Source: Mucilaginibacter sp. SG564 (lineage in GTDB: Bacteria; Bacteroidota; Bacteroidia; Sphingobacteriales; Sphingobacteriaceae). From it: DNA of 64,000 bases. Below the pieces are notes generated by a model. It made no database searches. It saw only the letters and a program-made list of their open reading frames with translations, and was not told where the DNA came from. The stretch is from contig NZ_JABGNA010000003.1 in assembly GCF_013149275.1 (NCBI RefSeq), positions 496,001-560,000 of the forward strand. Reading direction: 5' to 3'. Position numbers and translations under genes: made by a program. Below are positions 56,151 through 64,000 of the stretch, piece by piece. How positions within the stretch are numbered: position 1 is the first letter of the stretch; every line of letters starts with the position of its first letter.

Positions 56151-56198
56151 TATACCATAAAAAAAGCCCGGCGTTTGCCGGGCTTTTTTTATGGTATA
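56151..56198. terminator. Perfect bidirectional terminator
   Basis: A 22-bp perfect stem (56151-56172 with 56177-56198), loop GTTT, core AAAGCCCGGC/GCCGGGCTTT. It lies between the convergent M1 peptidase and YtxH genes. Confidence 0.88.
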
Positions 56199-56211
56199 GT
56201 AGTCCTAAAAA

Positions 56212-56610
56212 TTATGCGCCCTGTACAGAATCGTTCCAGTTATCGGCAGTATCTTTTACTTTTGCTTTAGCTTCATTTACAGCATCTTCACCTGCTTCTT
56301 TTGCCTTACCTGCTACATCATGCACCTTTGATTTTACGGCGTCAACCACGTGTTCGCCTCTCTCGCGCAAATCGCTAACAGTACCGCTAAACCTTGATTT
56401 TGCCCTGTCAACGGCATTGCTGCCATATTCTTTGATATCATGAGCTGTTGATTGCGCTTTATTTTTAGCGGTACCAACCAAATCATTGATATAATCGGCA
56501 ATGTCTTCTCTCAGGTCTCCGCCCTTTTCAGGAGCCAGTAACAAACCTAATGCGGCACCAGCTGCCGCGCCTACTAAAAGTGCTGCTATAATTTTTGCTT
56601 GATCTTTCAT
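56212..56610 (-). CDS. YtxH-domain protein
   Basis: 132 aa from this start. A glycine/alanine-rich hydrophobic segment (KIIAALLVGAAAGAALGLLL, residues about 5-25) is followed by APEKGGDLREDIADYINDL, the YtxH signature, and then a long Lys/Ala/Glu-rich helical tail (DAVKSKVHDVAGKAKEAGED). Such proteins are small membrane-anchored stress proteins of unknown activity. The frame is open to 56676, but the extra codons are not family-like. Confidence 0.88.
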   Translation of the reverse strand: MKDQAKIIAALLVGAAAGAALGLLLAPEKGGDLREDIADYINDLVGTAKNKAQSTAHDIKEYGSNAVDRAKSRFSGTVSDLRERGEHVVDAVKSKVHDVAGKAKEAGEDAVNEAKAKVKDTADNWNDSVQGA

Positions 56611-56723
56611 GTTCAATTTTTTAGTTAGATGATTTAATCTGGGTTGATATAAACAACAACAATGCCAGTTTTGCAAGCAGCTAAACCTTGCTTCCTGAGA
56701 AGAACTAAATCTCTCTAAATAAA

Positions 56724-57140
56724 TTACTGATTGGTTTTATTTTTCCTTATAAAGAGATTTATAAAATCTCCAATTAGAAAATATGCCATTAATAATAGCA
56801 TCACCAGCAATGCTATTAGTTTTACTGATAAGATATGGCTTACGTTTTTAAAATCCCGTACAAACACTAAAGTGATAATAGCTTCCGTTATCGCAACTAC
56901 AATATACATGAATTTAAACTTTATCCTTTTGTTGTTTATTTCTCTGATGCCATTCAAGATCATATATGTCGGAAAATTTAGGATCAGAAATAGAACTATA
57001 AAAACCCCGCTTTTGGAACCAGCTGACATTGACGAATAATCTTGAAATTCGTGTAATTGAATAAAGGAGATAACGGAAAATATTATAAATATGAGTGATA
57101 AAATCAACCTAACGATTCCGCTATTACATTTACCATACAA
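56724..57140 (-). CDS. Hypothetical four-helix membrane protein
   Basis: A 138-residue protein with four hydrophobic segments (about 7-27, 42-60, 74-92, 106-128) separated by short charged loops (REINNKRIKFK, RDFKNVSH). It ends in a basic tail. I do not recognise the family. It is very AT-rich with no close neighbour on the same strand, so its codon pattern gives weak support. Confidence 0.6.
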   Translation of the reverse strand: MYGKCNSGIVRLILSLIFIIFSVISFIQLHEFQDYSSMSAGSKSGVFIVLFLILNFPTYMILNGIREINNKRIKFKFMYIVVAITEAIITLVFVRDFKNVSHILSVKLIALLVMLLLMAYFLIGDFINLFIRKNKTNQ

Positions 57141-57212
57141 ATAAGATTTAGTTATTATAAAACTACCACTTGCATTTCAATTTAACACCATAGATACAAA
57201 GAATTTTACCCA

Positions 57213-57242
57213 CAAAAAAAGGCATCCACTAAGTGGATGCCT
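57213..57242 (-). terminator. Terminator after the cold-shock gene
   Basis: AGGCATCCACT and AGTGGATGCCT (57220-57230 with 57232-57242) form the stem; on the minus strand it is followed by a run of T. Confidence 0.85.
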
Positions 57243-57266
57243 GTATGCTTAATGGTTATATTATAA

Positions 57267-57461
57267 TTAAATAACTTTTACATTTACCGCATTTAAGCCT
57301 TTTCTTCCGTTCTCTACTTCAAACTCTACTTTATCATTTTCACGGATTTCGTCGATCAGGCCTGTTGAATGAACAAAGATGTCTTGACCACCACCTGTTG
57401 GTGTAATAAAACCAAAACCTTTTGTTTCATTGAAAAATTTTACTGTTCCTTCTTTTTGCAT
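57267..57461 (-). CDS. Cold-shock protein (CspA family)
   Basis: A 64-residue OB-fold protein: EGTVKFFNETKGFGFITPTG with the RNP1 motif KGFGFI, DIFVHSTGL with RNP2 (IFVH), and GRKGLNAVNVKVI. It binds single-stranded RNA and prevents secondary structure. The open frame reaches 57539, but the true start is the ATG before QKEGTVKFF at 57461. A near -7 sequence TACCTTGC lies on the minus strand just upstream (about 57489). Confidence 0.95.
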   Translation of the reverse strand: MQKEGTVKFFNETKGFGFITPTGGGQDIFVHSTGLIDEIRENDKVEFEVENGRKGLNAVNVKVI

Positions 57462-57663
57462 TATTTTATTTATTAAAGTCCGCAAGGTACAACAATATTT
57501 CAGAAACCCAAGTCTATGGGGTAAATCCACTATCATCACAATTAGTTAAATACCTTATTTACAGACAATAAGACCATCTAAAAAAAATTACCGCCACATG
57601 AATGCTCCCGTTCCCTGGTTAATTTTCAAAATGGGTATGTTTGCCAAAAAAAAATTCACGTAC

Positions 57664-58317
57664 ATGAAAGCCTTTATTTTCGATTTGAACGGAACCATGA
57701 TCAATGACATGCCCTACCACACCAAAGCCTGGCAAACCTTATTAAATGACCAGCTGGGCGGCAGTTTTACCTGGGACGAAGTGAAGCAGCAGATGTATGG
57801 CAAAAACCCCGAAGTGCTGGTACGCATGTTTGGCCCCGAGAGGTTCACACTGGAAGAAATGAACAAATTATCGTACGAGAAAGAAGAAAAATATCAGCAG
57901 GAATTTTTACCGCACCTGGCCCTTTTGCCCGGCTTACCGGAGTTTTTAGAAGCAGCTTATCAGCGGGGTATTCCCATGGCGATAGGCTCGGCAGCTATCC
58001 CTTTCAATATCGATTTTGTGTTGGATAACCTTAACATCAGGCACTATTTTAAGGCCATTGTAAGCGCCGATGATGTATTGCTAAGCAAACCGCATCCCGA
58101 AACATTTTTAAAGGCAGCGGCCCTGCTTAATACAAATCCTACTGATTGTACTGTATTTGAAGATGTACCCAAAGGCGCCGAAGCGGCTGCCAATGCCGGC
58201 ATGAGGGCCGTAGTGATCACTACTACCCACGAACCACATGAATTTGAAAGGCTGACCAATGTACAACACTTCTCAGCCGATTTTACAGATGAATATTTTG
58301 AGGAGCTGCTGGGATAA
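57664..58317 (+). CDS. HAD-superfamily hydrolase (beta-phosphoglucomutase-like) with DxN motif
   Basis: 217 aa from this start. Motif I is IFDLNGTMIND: the nucleophile Asp7 is present, but the second Asp, the general acid/base of most HAD phosphatases and mutases, is Asn9. Motif II is in AIGSAAIP, motif III Lys in LLSKPHPE and motif IV in VFEDVPKGAEAA. The cap domain follows motif I (PYHTKAWQTLLN). The function, phosphatase or mutase, is open. The frame opens at 57598; 57664 places the start just before motif I. Confidence 0.88.
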   Translation: MKAFIFDLNGTMINDMPYHTKAWQTLLNDQLGGSFTWDEVKQQMYGKNPEVLVRMFGPERFTLEEMNKLSYEKEEKYQQEFLPHLALLPGLPEFLEAAYQRGIPMAIGSAAIPFNIDFVLDNLNIRHYFKAIVSADDVLLSKPHPETFLKAAALLNTNPTDCTVFEDVPKGAEAAANAGMRAVVITTTHEPHEFERLTNVQHFSADFTDEYFEELLG

Positions 58318-58326
58318 AATATAAAA

Positions 58327-58403
58327 GGCTGTCATGCTGAGCTTGTCGAAACATGGTGGGCAGGCCTCTGCGCACGCCCTTCGACAGGCTCAGGGTGACA
58401 GCC
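58327..58403. repeat. REP-like hairpin between HAD and lysA genes
   Basis: GGCTGTCA..CTGAGC..GTCGAA pairs with TTCGAC..GCTCAG..TGACAGCC over an interrupted stem of 77 bases, of the GTCATGCTGAGC/CAGGGTGACAG kind common in Bacteroidota. It separates convergent genes and may terminate transcripts from both. Confidence 0.65.
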
Positions 58404-58422
58404 CTGTTTTAATTCAGCTTAT

Positions 58423-59592
58423 TTACTCCGAATATATACTCCCTACCCTATCGCGCAGGTTATAGCCTGATGCCATTACTTCGCCATAAGCCCCAGCGGT
58501 ACGTATGGCAATCAGGTCACCGCGGAATGATTCTGGGAATTCTACATCCTTCTGAAAACAATCCGTGCTCTCGCAGATAGGACCAACCACGTCGTATTTT
58601 ATTTGTCCATAGTCCATGGTCGATGGTCCATGGTCTTGTCTACTTATATTCTCTATCTGATGATAAGCCTGGTAAAGCATGGGGCGCATCAGTTCGGTCA
58701 TGCCGGCATCCAGTACCAGGAAGTTTTTCTTTAGGCCGTTCTTCACGTATAGTACCCGTGATATGAGCGATGCGCTTTGGGCTACCAGTGCGCGACCTAA
58801 TTCAAAATGCACTTCCTGACCGGGTTTTACGTTCAGGAAATTCTTGAACACCTGGAAATAGTTTTCAAAATCGGCTATGTTACCATCGGGATTATAATAA
58901 TCTACACCAAGACCGCCACCTGTATTCAATACTTTAACCGGGAAGCCATGATCCTCGAACCAGTCCTGCATTTCGTTGATGCGGGTACACAGGTTTTTGT
59001 ATACTTCCAGATCGGTTATTTGGGAGCCGATATGGAAATGGATGCCTAAAAATTCCAGGTTTTTACATTGACGCAAAGCGGTTGCCACATCGGGCAGCTG
59101 CCATATGTTGATACCGAATTTATTTTCATCAAGACCGGTGGTAATAAAATGATGGGTATGCGCATCCACATTCGGGTTGATGCGGATAGCTACCTTGGCT
59201 CTTTTGCCTTTGGCAGCGGCCAGGCCATCAATAATATTCAGTTCCTGTACTGATTCTACATTGAAACAAAAGATATCGGTATCCAGACCCAGGTTTATTT
59301 CCTTGTCCGATTTACCTACGCCAGCAAACACGATCTTGCCTTTGTCAAAACCACGGTCGATAGCTGCCCTTACCTCGTTACCGCTCACACAATCGGCCCC
59401 AAAACCAAAAGACTGGATCATCTCCAGCACCCGCGGATTAAAGTTGGCCTTCATCGCGTAGTGCACATGAAACCCATGCTTAGCCGAAGCATCGCGGGCC
59501 GCGGTAAGCGTTTGGCGCAATACCTCCAGATCGTAGTAGTAGAATGGTGTATCTAAACCTTGGAATTTATTTATTATATCTGTATTGAACAT
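58423..59592 (-). CDS. lysA: Diaminopimelate decarboxylase
   Basis: A 389-residue fold-type III PLP enzyme with the PLP lysine in HYAMKANFNP (Lys48), FGADCVSGNEVRAA, GIHFHIGSQI, NTGGGLGVDYYNP, and the substrate-binding CESTDCFQ and GAYGEVMASGYN near the end. It makes L-lysine from meso-diaminopimelate, the last step of the DAP pathway. The start lies 61 nt after the aspartokinase stop, so both belong to a lysC-lysA unit. Confidence 0.95.
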   Translation of the reverse strand: MFNTDIINKFQGLDTPFYYYDLEVLRQTLTAARDASAKHGFHVHYAMKANFNPRVLEMIQSFGFGADCVSGNEVRAAIDRGFDKGKIVFAGVGKSDKEINLGLDTDIFCFNVESVQELNIIDGLAAAKGKRAKVAIRINPNVDAHTHHFITTGLDENKFGINIWQLPDVATALRQCKNLEFLGIHFHIGSQITDLEVYKNLCTRINEMQDWFEDHGFPVKVLNTGGGLGVDYYNPDGNIADFENYFQVFKNFLNVKPGQEVHFELGRALVAQSASLISRVLYVKNGLKKNFLVLDAGMTELMRPMLYQAYHQIENISRQDHGPSTMDYGQIKYDVVGPICESTDCFQKDVEFPESFRGDLIAIRTAGAYGEVMASGYNLRDRVGSIYSE

Positions 59593-59653
59593 TATTTTAA
59601 GTCAAAAATCAAAATTAAAAAGTCAAAAATATGCGAAGAAACTAAATCCGAAA

Positions 59654-60964
59654 TCAGAACAACCTGTTGTGCAGGCTCCTCAAAGTCTCTATTTTATCTT
59701 CGGTTTTTACCAGTAGCGACAGGTTATGGTCGCTGCCGCCATAGGATATCATCCTCAGCGGGATATGTTTTACGGCTTCCAGTACCCTTGCCGCATAGCC
59801 GTGCTTTTCGGCGCCAAAATCGCCTACCACGCAAATAATGGTATGGTTTACATCCAACTCAACCGAACCAAAAGCGTTCAGCTCGGTGGTGATATCGCCC
59901 AGGTAGGTGGTGTCATCAATAGTTAAGGATACGGCCACTTCCGAGGTGGTGATCATATCGATAGAAGTTTTGTACCGCTCAAATACTTCGAAAACTTTAC
60001 GCAAAAAACCATGCGCCAATAGCATCCGGCTTGACTGGATCTTGATGGCCGTAATGCCATCCTTGGCAGCGATGGATTTGATCTTGTCCTTCTCGCTGGT
60101 ATTGGTGATGAGCGTACCCTTTGCCTGCGGATCCATGGTATTGAGCAAACGCACCGGGATCTTATATTTTTGTGCCGGGAACACGCTCTGCGGATGCAAT
60201 ATCTTAGCACCAAAGTAAGCCAGTTCGGCAGCTTCATCAAATGACAGCTGGGCAATGGGCTGAGTACCCTTCACAATACGCGGATCGTTGTTGTGCATGC
60301 CGTCGATATCTGTCCATATCTGTACCTCTTCGCTGCGGATACCCGCGCCTATCAGGGATGCGGTATAATCACTGCCACCACGGCGCAGATTATCAACCTC
60401 GCCAAAGGCGTTGCGACAAATGAAGCCTTGGGTAATGAACAGGTTTACTTGCGGGTATTTATCCAGCAACGGAGTTAATTTCTCGGTAATGTGGTCAACA
60501 ACAGGTTCGTTATCCTCATCTATCTTCATAAAATCAAGCGCGGGTAACAGTACCGATGGTACGCCGATCTGTTTCAGGTAAACGTGGTACAGCGTGGTCG
60601 ACAATAATTCGCCTTGAGCCAGGATGATCTTATCTTCGATAGTGGTAAACAGATCATTAGCCAGGTTGCTGAGTACCGAAAAATGGTAATCGATAACCTC
60701 TTTGCCTTGTTTTAAAAATTCGTCATCAGTAAACAGTTCCTTGATAAACAGTTCGTACTTATCCTTCAGCAGCTTAATGAGGGTAATGGTCTTTTGCTTA
60801 TCGCCTGTGAGATAAGCCTGTCCAATTTCAACCAGGCTGTTGGTGGTGCCTGATACTGCCGAAAGCACAACAATCTGCCTTTCAGTGGGATTAATGATGT
60901 CGAGCAGATTTTTCATACGCGCGGGGCTACCCACCGATGTTCCGCCAAATTTTAAAACTTTCAT
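59654..60964 (-). CDS. lysC: Aspartate kinase
   Basis: A 436-residue enzyme with KFGGTSVGSPARMKNL at the N-terminus, the kinase-domain LRRGGSDYTASLIGAG and EVQIWTDIDGMHNNDPR, and two C-terminal ACT domains from about residue 300 (DGITAIKIQSSRMLLAHGFL; HTIICVVGDFGAEKHGYAAR). It phosphorylates aspartate at the entry to lysine, threonine and methionine synthesis; the ACT domains indicate feedback control, probably by lysine given lysA next door. It has no fused homoserine dehydrogenase or lysA domain. Confidence 0.95.
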   Translation of the reverse strand: MKVLKFGGTSVGSPARMKNLLDIINPTERQIVVLSAVSGTTNSLVEIGQAYLTGDKQKTITLIKLLKDKYELFIKELFTDDEFLKQGKEVIDYHFSVLSNLANDLFTTIEDKIILAQGELLSTTLYHVYLKQIGVPSVLLPALDFMKIDEDNEPVVDHITEKLTPLLDKYPQVNLFITQGFICRNAFGEVDNLRRGGSDYTASLIGAGIRSEEVQIWTDIDGMHNNDPRIVKGTQPIAQLSFDEAAELAYFGAKILHPQSVFPAQKYKIPVRLLNTMDPQAKGTLITNTSEKDKIKSIAAKDGITAIKIQSSRMLLAHGFLRKVFEVFERYKTSIDMITTSEVAVSLTIDDTTYLGDITTELNAFGSVELDVNHTIICVVGDFGAEKHGYAARVLEAVKHIPLRMISYGGSDHNLSLLVKTEDKIETLRSLHNRLF

Positions 60965-61092
60965 TTTTTAGCTTGTATGTTCTATTGCATACCGGCAAAA
61001 AAAGGTACCGGTATTTGAGGCGCTAAAAATAAGATTTTAAAATACTTATAGCCTATATTCGAGGCAAATTAATCTCAATTAAATAAGGGCCT

Positions 61093-62556
61093 TTACTTGG
61101 CTTTATTTAATGAAGACAATATCAGCTCTTTTACCTTTTCCATTACGGCATCATGCTTTTCCGCAGTAATATAATTTTTAACAACAATATCTGGTATTAA
61201 GCCATGTTTGGAGTGATGATCGCTGGCTGTGGTGCTTTCCCAATACCGCGGCAAATGGAGCAACAAGCCGCTATTAGGTAGTCTGATGGTCGAAAAGCCG
61301 CCATCGGAGCCTGCCTCGGCCCCACCTGTCTCTTCGCCGATAACGGTTACTTTACATTGATTTTTCAGACTGGCAGCAAATATGCTCGCTGCAGAAAACG
61401 TTCCCTTATCTACAAGTAAATAAATATTTTTATCAAAATGATACTCAGCGGCTGGATATAATTTGGGGAGCTGGCGCCAGCTATAATTATAAGGCTGCAC
61501 TTTATCCGTGGTTTTCTGGGGCTGATCATTTCCGGCATCATGCAGTATATAATCATTAAAAGTGATCTTGTTAACCGGTATTTGCGCAGCTTCTATCTGG
61601 GTAAATTCGTTTTTAATCAGATAACGCATCAAATCGCCACCAACAACAGGAAGTCCACCAGTATTACCCCGAATATCAATCACCAGGTTTTTGATCTTAT
61701 CATCTTGCATCCGTTTAAAAAACTGTTCATGAAAACCCTGGTAATAATTAAAATAAGAGAATCCCTTGATCTTTAATACCGCTGTCGATGGTACAGCTGT
61801 CGGGTAATCAACGGATACCACCTTGTTAAGCTCATCCTTTGTTTTTTCAAGTAGTTCTTTGATCTGATCGGCTCCCATAGTACGTTTGGCATGAAACGCT
61901 TTCAGGTGCAGGGTACTGTTTCTGTTTAAAGTATCCATTACCTCCAGATCATAAACCGGTTTATAGCCAAACACATTCCCATATACCGAGCTAAAACCAA
62001 CACCCTGCAGTTGATAATCGGTCCACTGTTCACTTAAATCCTCACCCGATACATATTTTTTCAAGGTGGTAATGATCTGATCTGATGGTAAACCATCTAT
62101 ACTTTTTACTGTCAAAATGTAGCGTTTGGATGTGTCTTTAGCACTTTTTATCCGTAAAAGTAATTTACCATCCTGAACCGTCAGAAAAGGAGTCAGATGA
62201 TCAACCGGGTATTTATTTTGCCAGTTGATATAGGCTCTCGAATAAAATAAACCCGTATGCCCCGAACGAATACCGGCAATAACCGGCTGCAATACCCGCC
62301 AAAATTCAATTTCAGTCATGGGTTTATTAATCATTGCGGCGGCGTTTATAAAAGCACTATCCAAAGCAGCTTTGCTTTGGTAACGGTACAAGCTGGCGTG
62401 TGCTTCTATCAATACATTTTTCAAAAATGCAAGGTCGTCAACCAACTGCGTTTGCGTATAGGTTTTTGAGGGTGTATACGTGGTATCTATCTGCGCGCTT
62501 ACCTTTCCTGCCAGGAGTAGCAGAATTATCAGCAAGCCATTTTTTAATCGTTTCAA
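61093..62556 (-). CDS. S41-family (C-terminal-processing-like) peptidase
   Basis: A 487-residue exported protein with a signal peptide (GLLIILLLLAGKVSAQ), a helical/N-terminal region (LAFLKNVLIEAHASLYRY), a PDZ-like middle (ILTVKSIDGLPSDQIITTLK) and the S41 core: NLVIDIRGNTGGLPVVGGDL, LLVDKGTFSAASIFAASLKN with the likely catalytic Ser, and IGEETGGAEAGSD. It should act in the periplasm or at the surface; the substrate is unknown. Confidence 0.88.
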   Translation of the reverse strand: MKRLKNGLLIILLLLAGKVSAQIDTTYTPSKTYTQTQLVDDLAFLKNVLIEAHASLYRYQSKAALDSAFINAAAMINKPMTEIEFWRVLQPVIAGIRSGHTGLFYSRAYINWQNKYPVDHLTPFLTVQDGKLLLRIKSAKDTSKRYILTVKSIDGLPSDQIITTLKKYVSGEDLSEQWTDYQLQGVGFSSVYGNVFGYKPVYDLEVMDTLNRNSTLHLKAFHAKRTMGADQIKELLEKTKDELNKVVSVDYPTAVPSTAVLKIKGFSYFNYYQGFHEQFFKRMQDDKIKNLVIDIRGNTGGLPVVGGDLMRYLIKNEFTQIEAAQIPVNKITFNDYILHDAGNDQPQKTTDKVQPYNYSWRQLPKLYPAAEYHFDKNIYLLVDKGTFSAASIFAASLKNQCKVTVIGEETGGAEAGSDGGFSTIRLPNSGLLLHLPRYWESTTASDHHSKHGLIPDIVVKNYITAEKHDAVMEKVKELILSSLNKAK

Positions 62557-62632
62557 TTGAGATGGGGTTTACCTATAAAAATAGATATTATCTCAAGTAC
62601 GCTAAGTAAAAACTTTGTTGCTTAAGCGGGCT

Positions 62633-63904
62633 TTAAAACGCCTCATTCAGTCCCAGGAAGAAGCCCTTGGAACCGTATTTACCCCAGGCATAATCCAGGC
62701 ACAGGTTGGTACGCGTAGCCTTGTTAAACAGCACCCGTAAACCACCGCCGCCACCTGGCTGCCACACCTGAAATAGTTTGGTACCCAGCTCATCATTGGC
62801 GGTTTGCATATTGAAGAAAGTAACCCCGCTTACAAAACCATTCCGGAGTATCGGGAAACGGTATTCCACTTCGGAGTAGTTATACTGGGTGCCTTTGAAA
62901 TAAGTAGATGTATAGCCCCTGCCGCTGCGGAAACTGCCATCGCGCGCAGTGCCCGGAACCTCCAGGTAAGGCAATGTACCACCAAGCAAGTAGGAACCCC
63001 AGTTCCAGAACGCGATTACATGCTCGGGATGGCTTTCGGACAAACTGAAATACTTCCTGAAATCGGTGGTAAACTGTACCGCGTTTTTGGTACTGCCTAT
63101 CCAGGTTTGATTAACCCGAAAACCGGCATCGACATAAATACCCTTATAGGCCCGATTCTGGTTATCGCGTGTAGTATACTGCACGTTAAAAAGCAGCCCG
63201 TTTGCCGAGTAACGGTCCTGCGGAAGTCCATGTTGTTCGTTATAGATACGGGATGGGGTTAACTTATTGGTGGTATCTTTGGCTTCAATATTCCGCCGGA
63301 TATCAAAGGATACCCCCGCCCCAACAAAAAGGCCTTTCTGAATTTCTTTATACACCTTTTCCCTGAAATTAAAATACAGCGATTTAAGCGTATACACTTT
63401 GCGCTGCGGATCGGCCAGTATTTTATCTGCTTCACTTCCTTCTACATTCTGCCGGCCAATACCCAGGCCAAAGTCGGGTGTAACGGTTTTAGCGGCAACA
63501 AGGCTACCCTGAAAATTCCATTTATTGCCCGGCGTGTAAACGTTATGGTTCACATAAAAATAAATAATACCCTTGGTAGTGATAGAAGCTGATGTAGCCG
63601 CTACAGACAACAGCGTATTGGGGTCGTTCCCTAATTTACGACCAGCCACTGCCTTGATCCCGATCTGCGAACCGATAGTGGGATTTGCCGCCACATTGGG
63701 AATAATGGTAATACCCGATGATTTTTTCAGAACAGAATCGGGCTTTTTATGCGGATGAAGAATTGCATTTGCCAAATCGCCTATATCATATTGTTTAGAA
63801 AGCGTTGCTGCTTCCTTGCTTCGCATTGTCAAGGCCTGTTTCCGCAAGGAATCTTTTTTTAAAGAATCGGCACCGGCAACCTGGGCGCTGACATTATTAG
63901 TCAA
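62633..63904 (-). CDS. BamA/TamA-family outer-membrane beta-barrel protein
   Basis: At least 423 aa. After a Ser/Lys-rich linker (LHPHKKPDSVLKKSSG), the body is a 16-strand-type barrel of the surface-antigen/D15 kind: NPTIGSQIGIKAVAGRKLGN, YTTRDNQNRAYKGIYVDAGF, DGSFRSGRGYTSTYFKGTQY with the RGY-type motif, and an aromatic C-terminus (GSKGFFLGLNEAF). POTRA domains are not evident. 63904 is a TTG codon; the same frame continues upstream with a good signal peptide (KRRFYLAFNILILVLWAGL, then VSAQ) up to about 63991 but without ATG, GTG or TTG. Confidence 0.82.
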   Translation of the reverse strand: MTNNVSAQVAGADSLKKDSLRKQALTMRSKEAATLSKQYDIGDLANAILHPHKKPDSVLKKSSGITIIPNVAANPTIGSQIGIKAVAGRKLGNDPNTLLSVAATSASITTKGIIYFYVNHNVYTPGNKWNFQGSLVAAKTVTPDFGLGIGRQNVEGSEADKILADPQRKVYTLKSLYFNFREKVYKEIQKGLFVGAGVSFDIRRNIEAKDTTNKLTPSRIYNEQHGLPQDRYSANGLLFNVQYTTRDNQNRAYKGIYVDAGFRVNQTWIGSTKNAVQFTTDFRKYFSLSESHPEHVIAFWNWGSYLLGGTLPYLEVPGTARDGSFRSGRGYTSTYFKGTQYNYSEVEYRFPILRNGFVSGVTFFNMQTANDELGTKLFQVWQPGGGGGLRVLFNKATRTNLCLDYAWGKYGSKGFFLGLNEAF

Positions 63905-64000
63905 GCCTGCCCATAGTACCAGTATTAAAATATTAAACGCTAAATAAAACCTTCGCTTTGTTATATGTTGTGTTTTCAGGATGATAAATATTTAATTCTC

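Noticed and set aside
62804..63262. 152-codon plus-strand ORF
   Set aside because: Antisense to the BamA/TamA-like barrel; no motif or start context.

Overview
The window reads as chromosome of a Bacteroidota bacterium. The evidence is SusC/SusD and DUF4249/TonB receptor pairs, ECF sigma/FecR cassettes, many TAnnTTTG-type -7 promoter boxes and weak Shine-Dalgarno sites. The overall style (SLBB-type Wza, Wzi, AraC/HxlR regulators, period-8 GATTATGG-like repeats) resembles Sphingobacteriaceae such as Mucilaginibacter or Pedobacter; that genus-level placement is inference. I saw no rRNA, tRNA, CRISPR array, prophage or intact insertion sequence.

Layout. 1-12281 (minus strand) holds two back-to-back cell-surface-signalling units: ECF sigma, FecR anti-sigma, SusC-like receptor with STN domain and SusD (partial, off the left edge); then ECF sigma, FecR, STN-containing TonB receptor and DUF4249 lipoprotein. 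12393-30802 (minus) is an exopolysaccharide/capsule locus. It contains a Wzi-like protein, three ADP-heptose precursor enzymes (HldA-, GmhA- and HldE-C-like), Wza, Wzz, Wzx, glycosyltransferases of families 9, 2 and 4, an acyltransferase, an O-antigen-polymerase-like protein and a WcaJ-like initiating transferase. GmhB and HldD are not in the window. Good -7 boxes precede hldA, wza and the WcaJ-like gene.

31218-36307 carries a COG4315-type lipoprotein, a periplasmic GH2 beta-galactosidase and an RsbQ/KAI2-like alpha/beta hydrolase. 36372-47844 is a mosaic of small regulator/enzyme modules. A MarR regulator with a perfect 68-bp palindrome over its promoter and start is followed by an APH/choline-kinase-like protein. 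An AraC regulator precedes two tandem SDRs, a small membrane protein and a SnoaL-like protein. HxlR is divergent from a third SDR, and LysR is divergent from a rhodanese. YCII, GNAT, AraC and VOC proteins complete the stretch.

47834-53624 has two sensor kinases, YjbQ, a DUF2027-Smr protein and a DUF892-like protein. 54097-64000 holds an M1 peptidase, YtxH, cold-shock protein, an unusual HAD phosphatase-like protein, the lysC-lysA lysine pair, an S41 peptidase and a BamA/TamA-like outer-membrane protein whose signal peptide has no ATG in front of it. Most gene ends carry strong hairpins, several of them REP-like elements of clearly different sequence families.

The most unusual signals are the 68-bp palindrome with embedded divergent -7 boxes at marR, the inverted pair of degenerate 8-bp tandem arrays between a sigma gene and its anti-sigma gene, heptose synthesis embedded in a capsule locus, and a probably leaderless ECF sigma mRNA.
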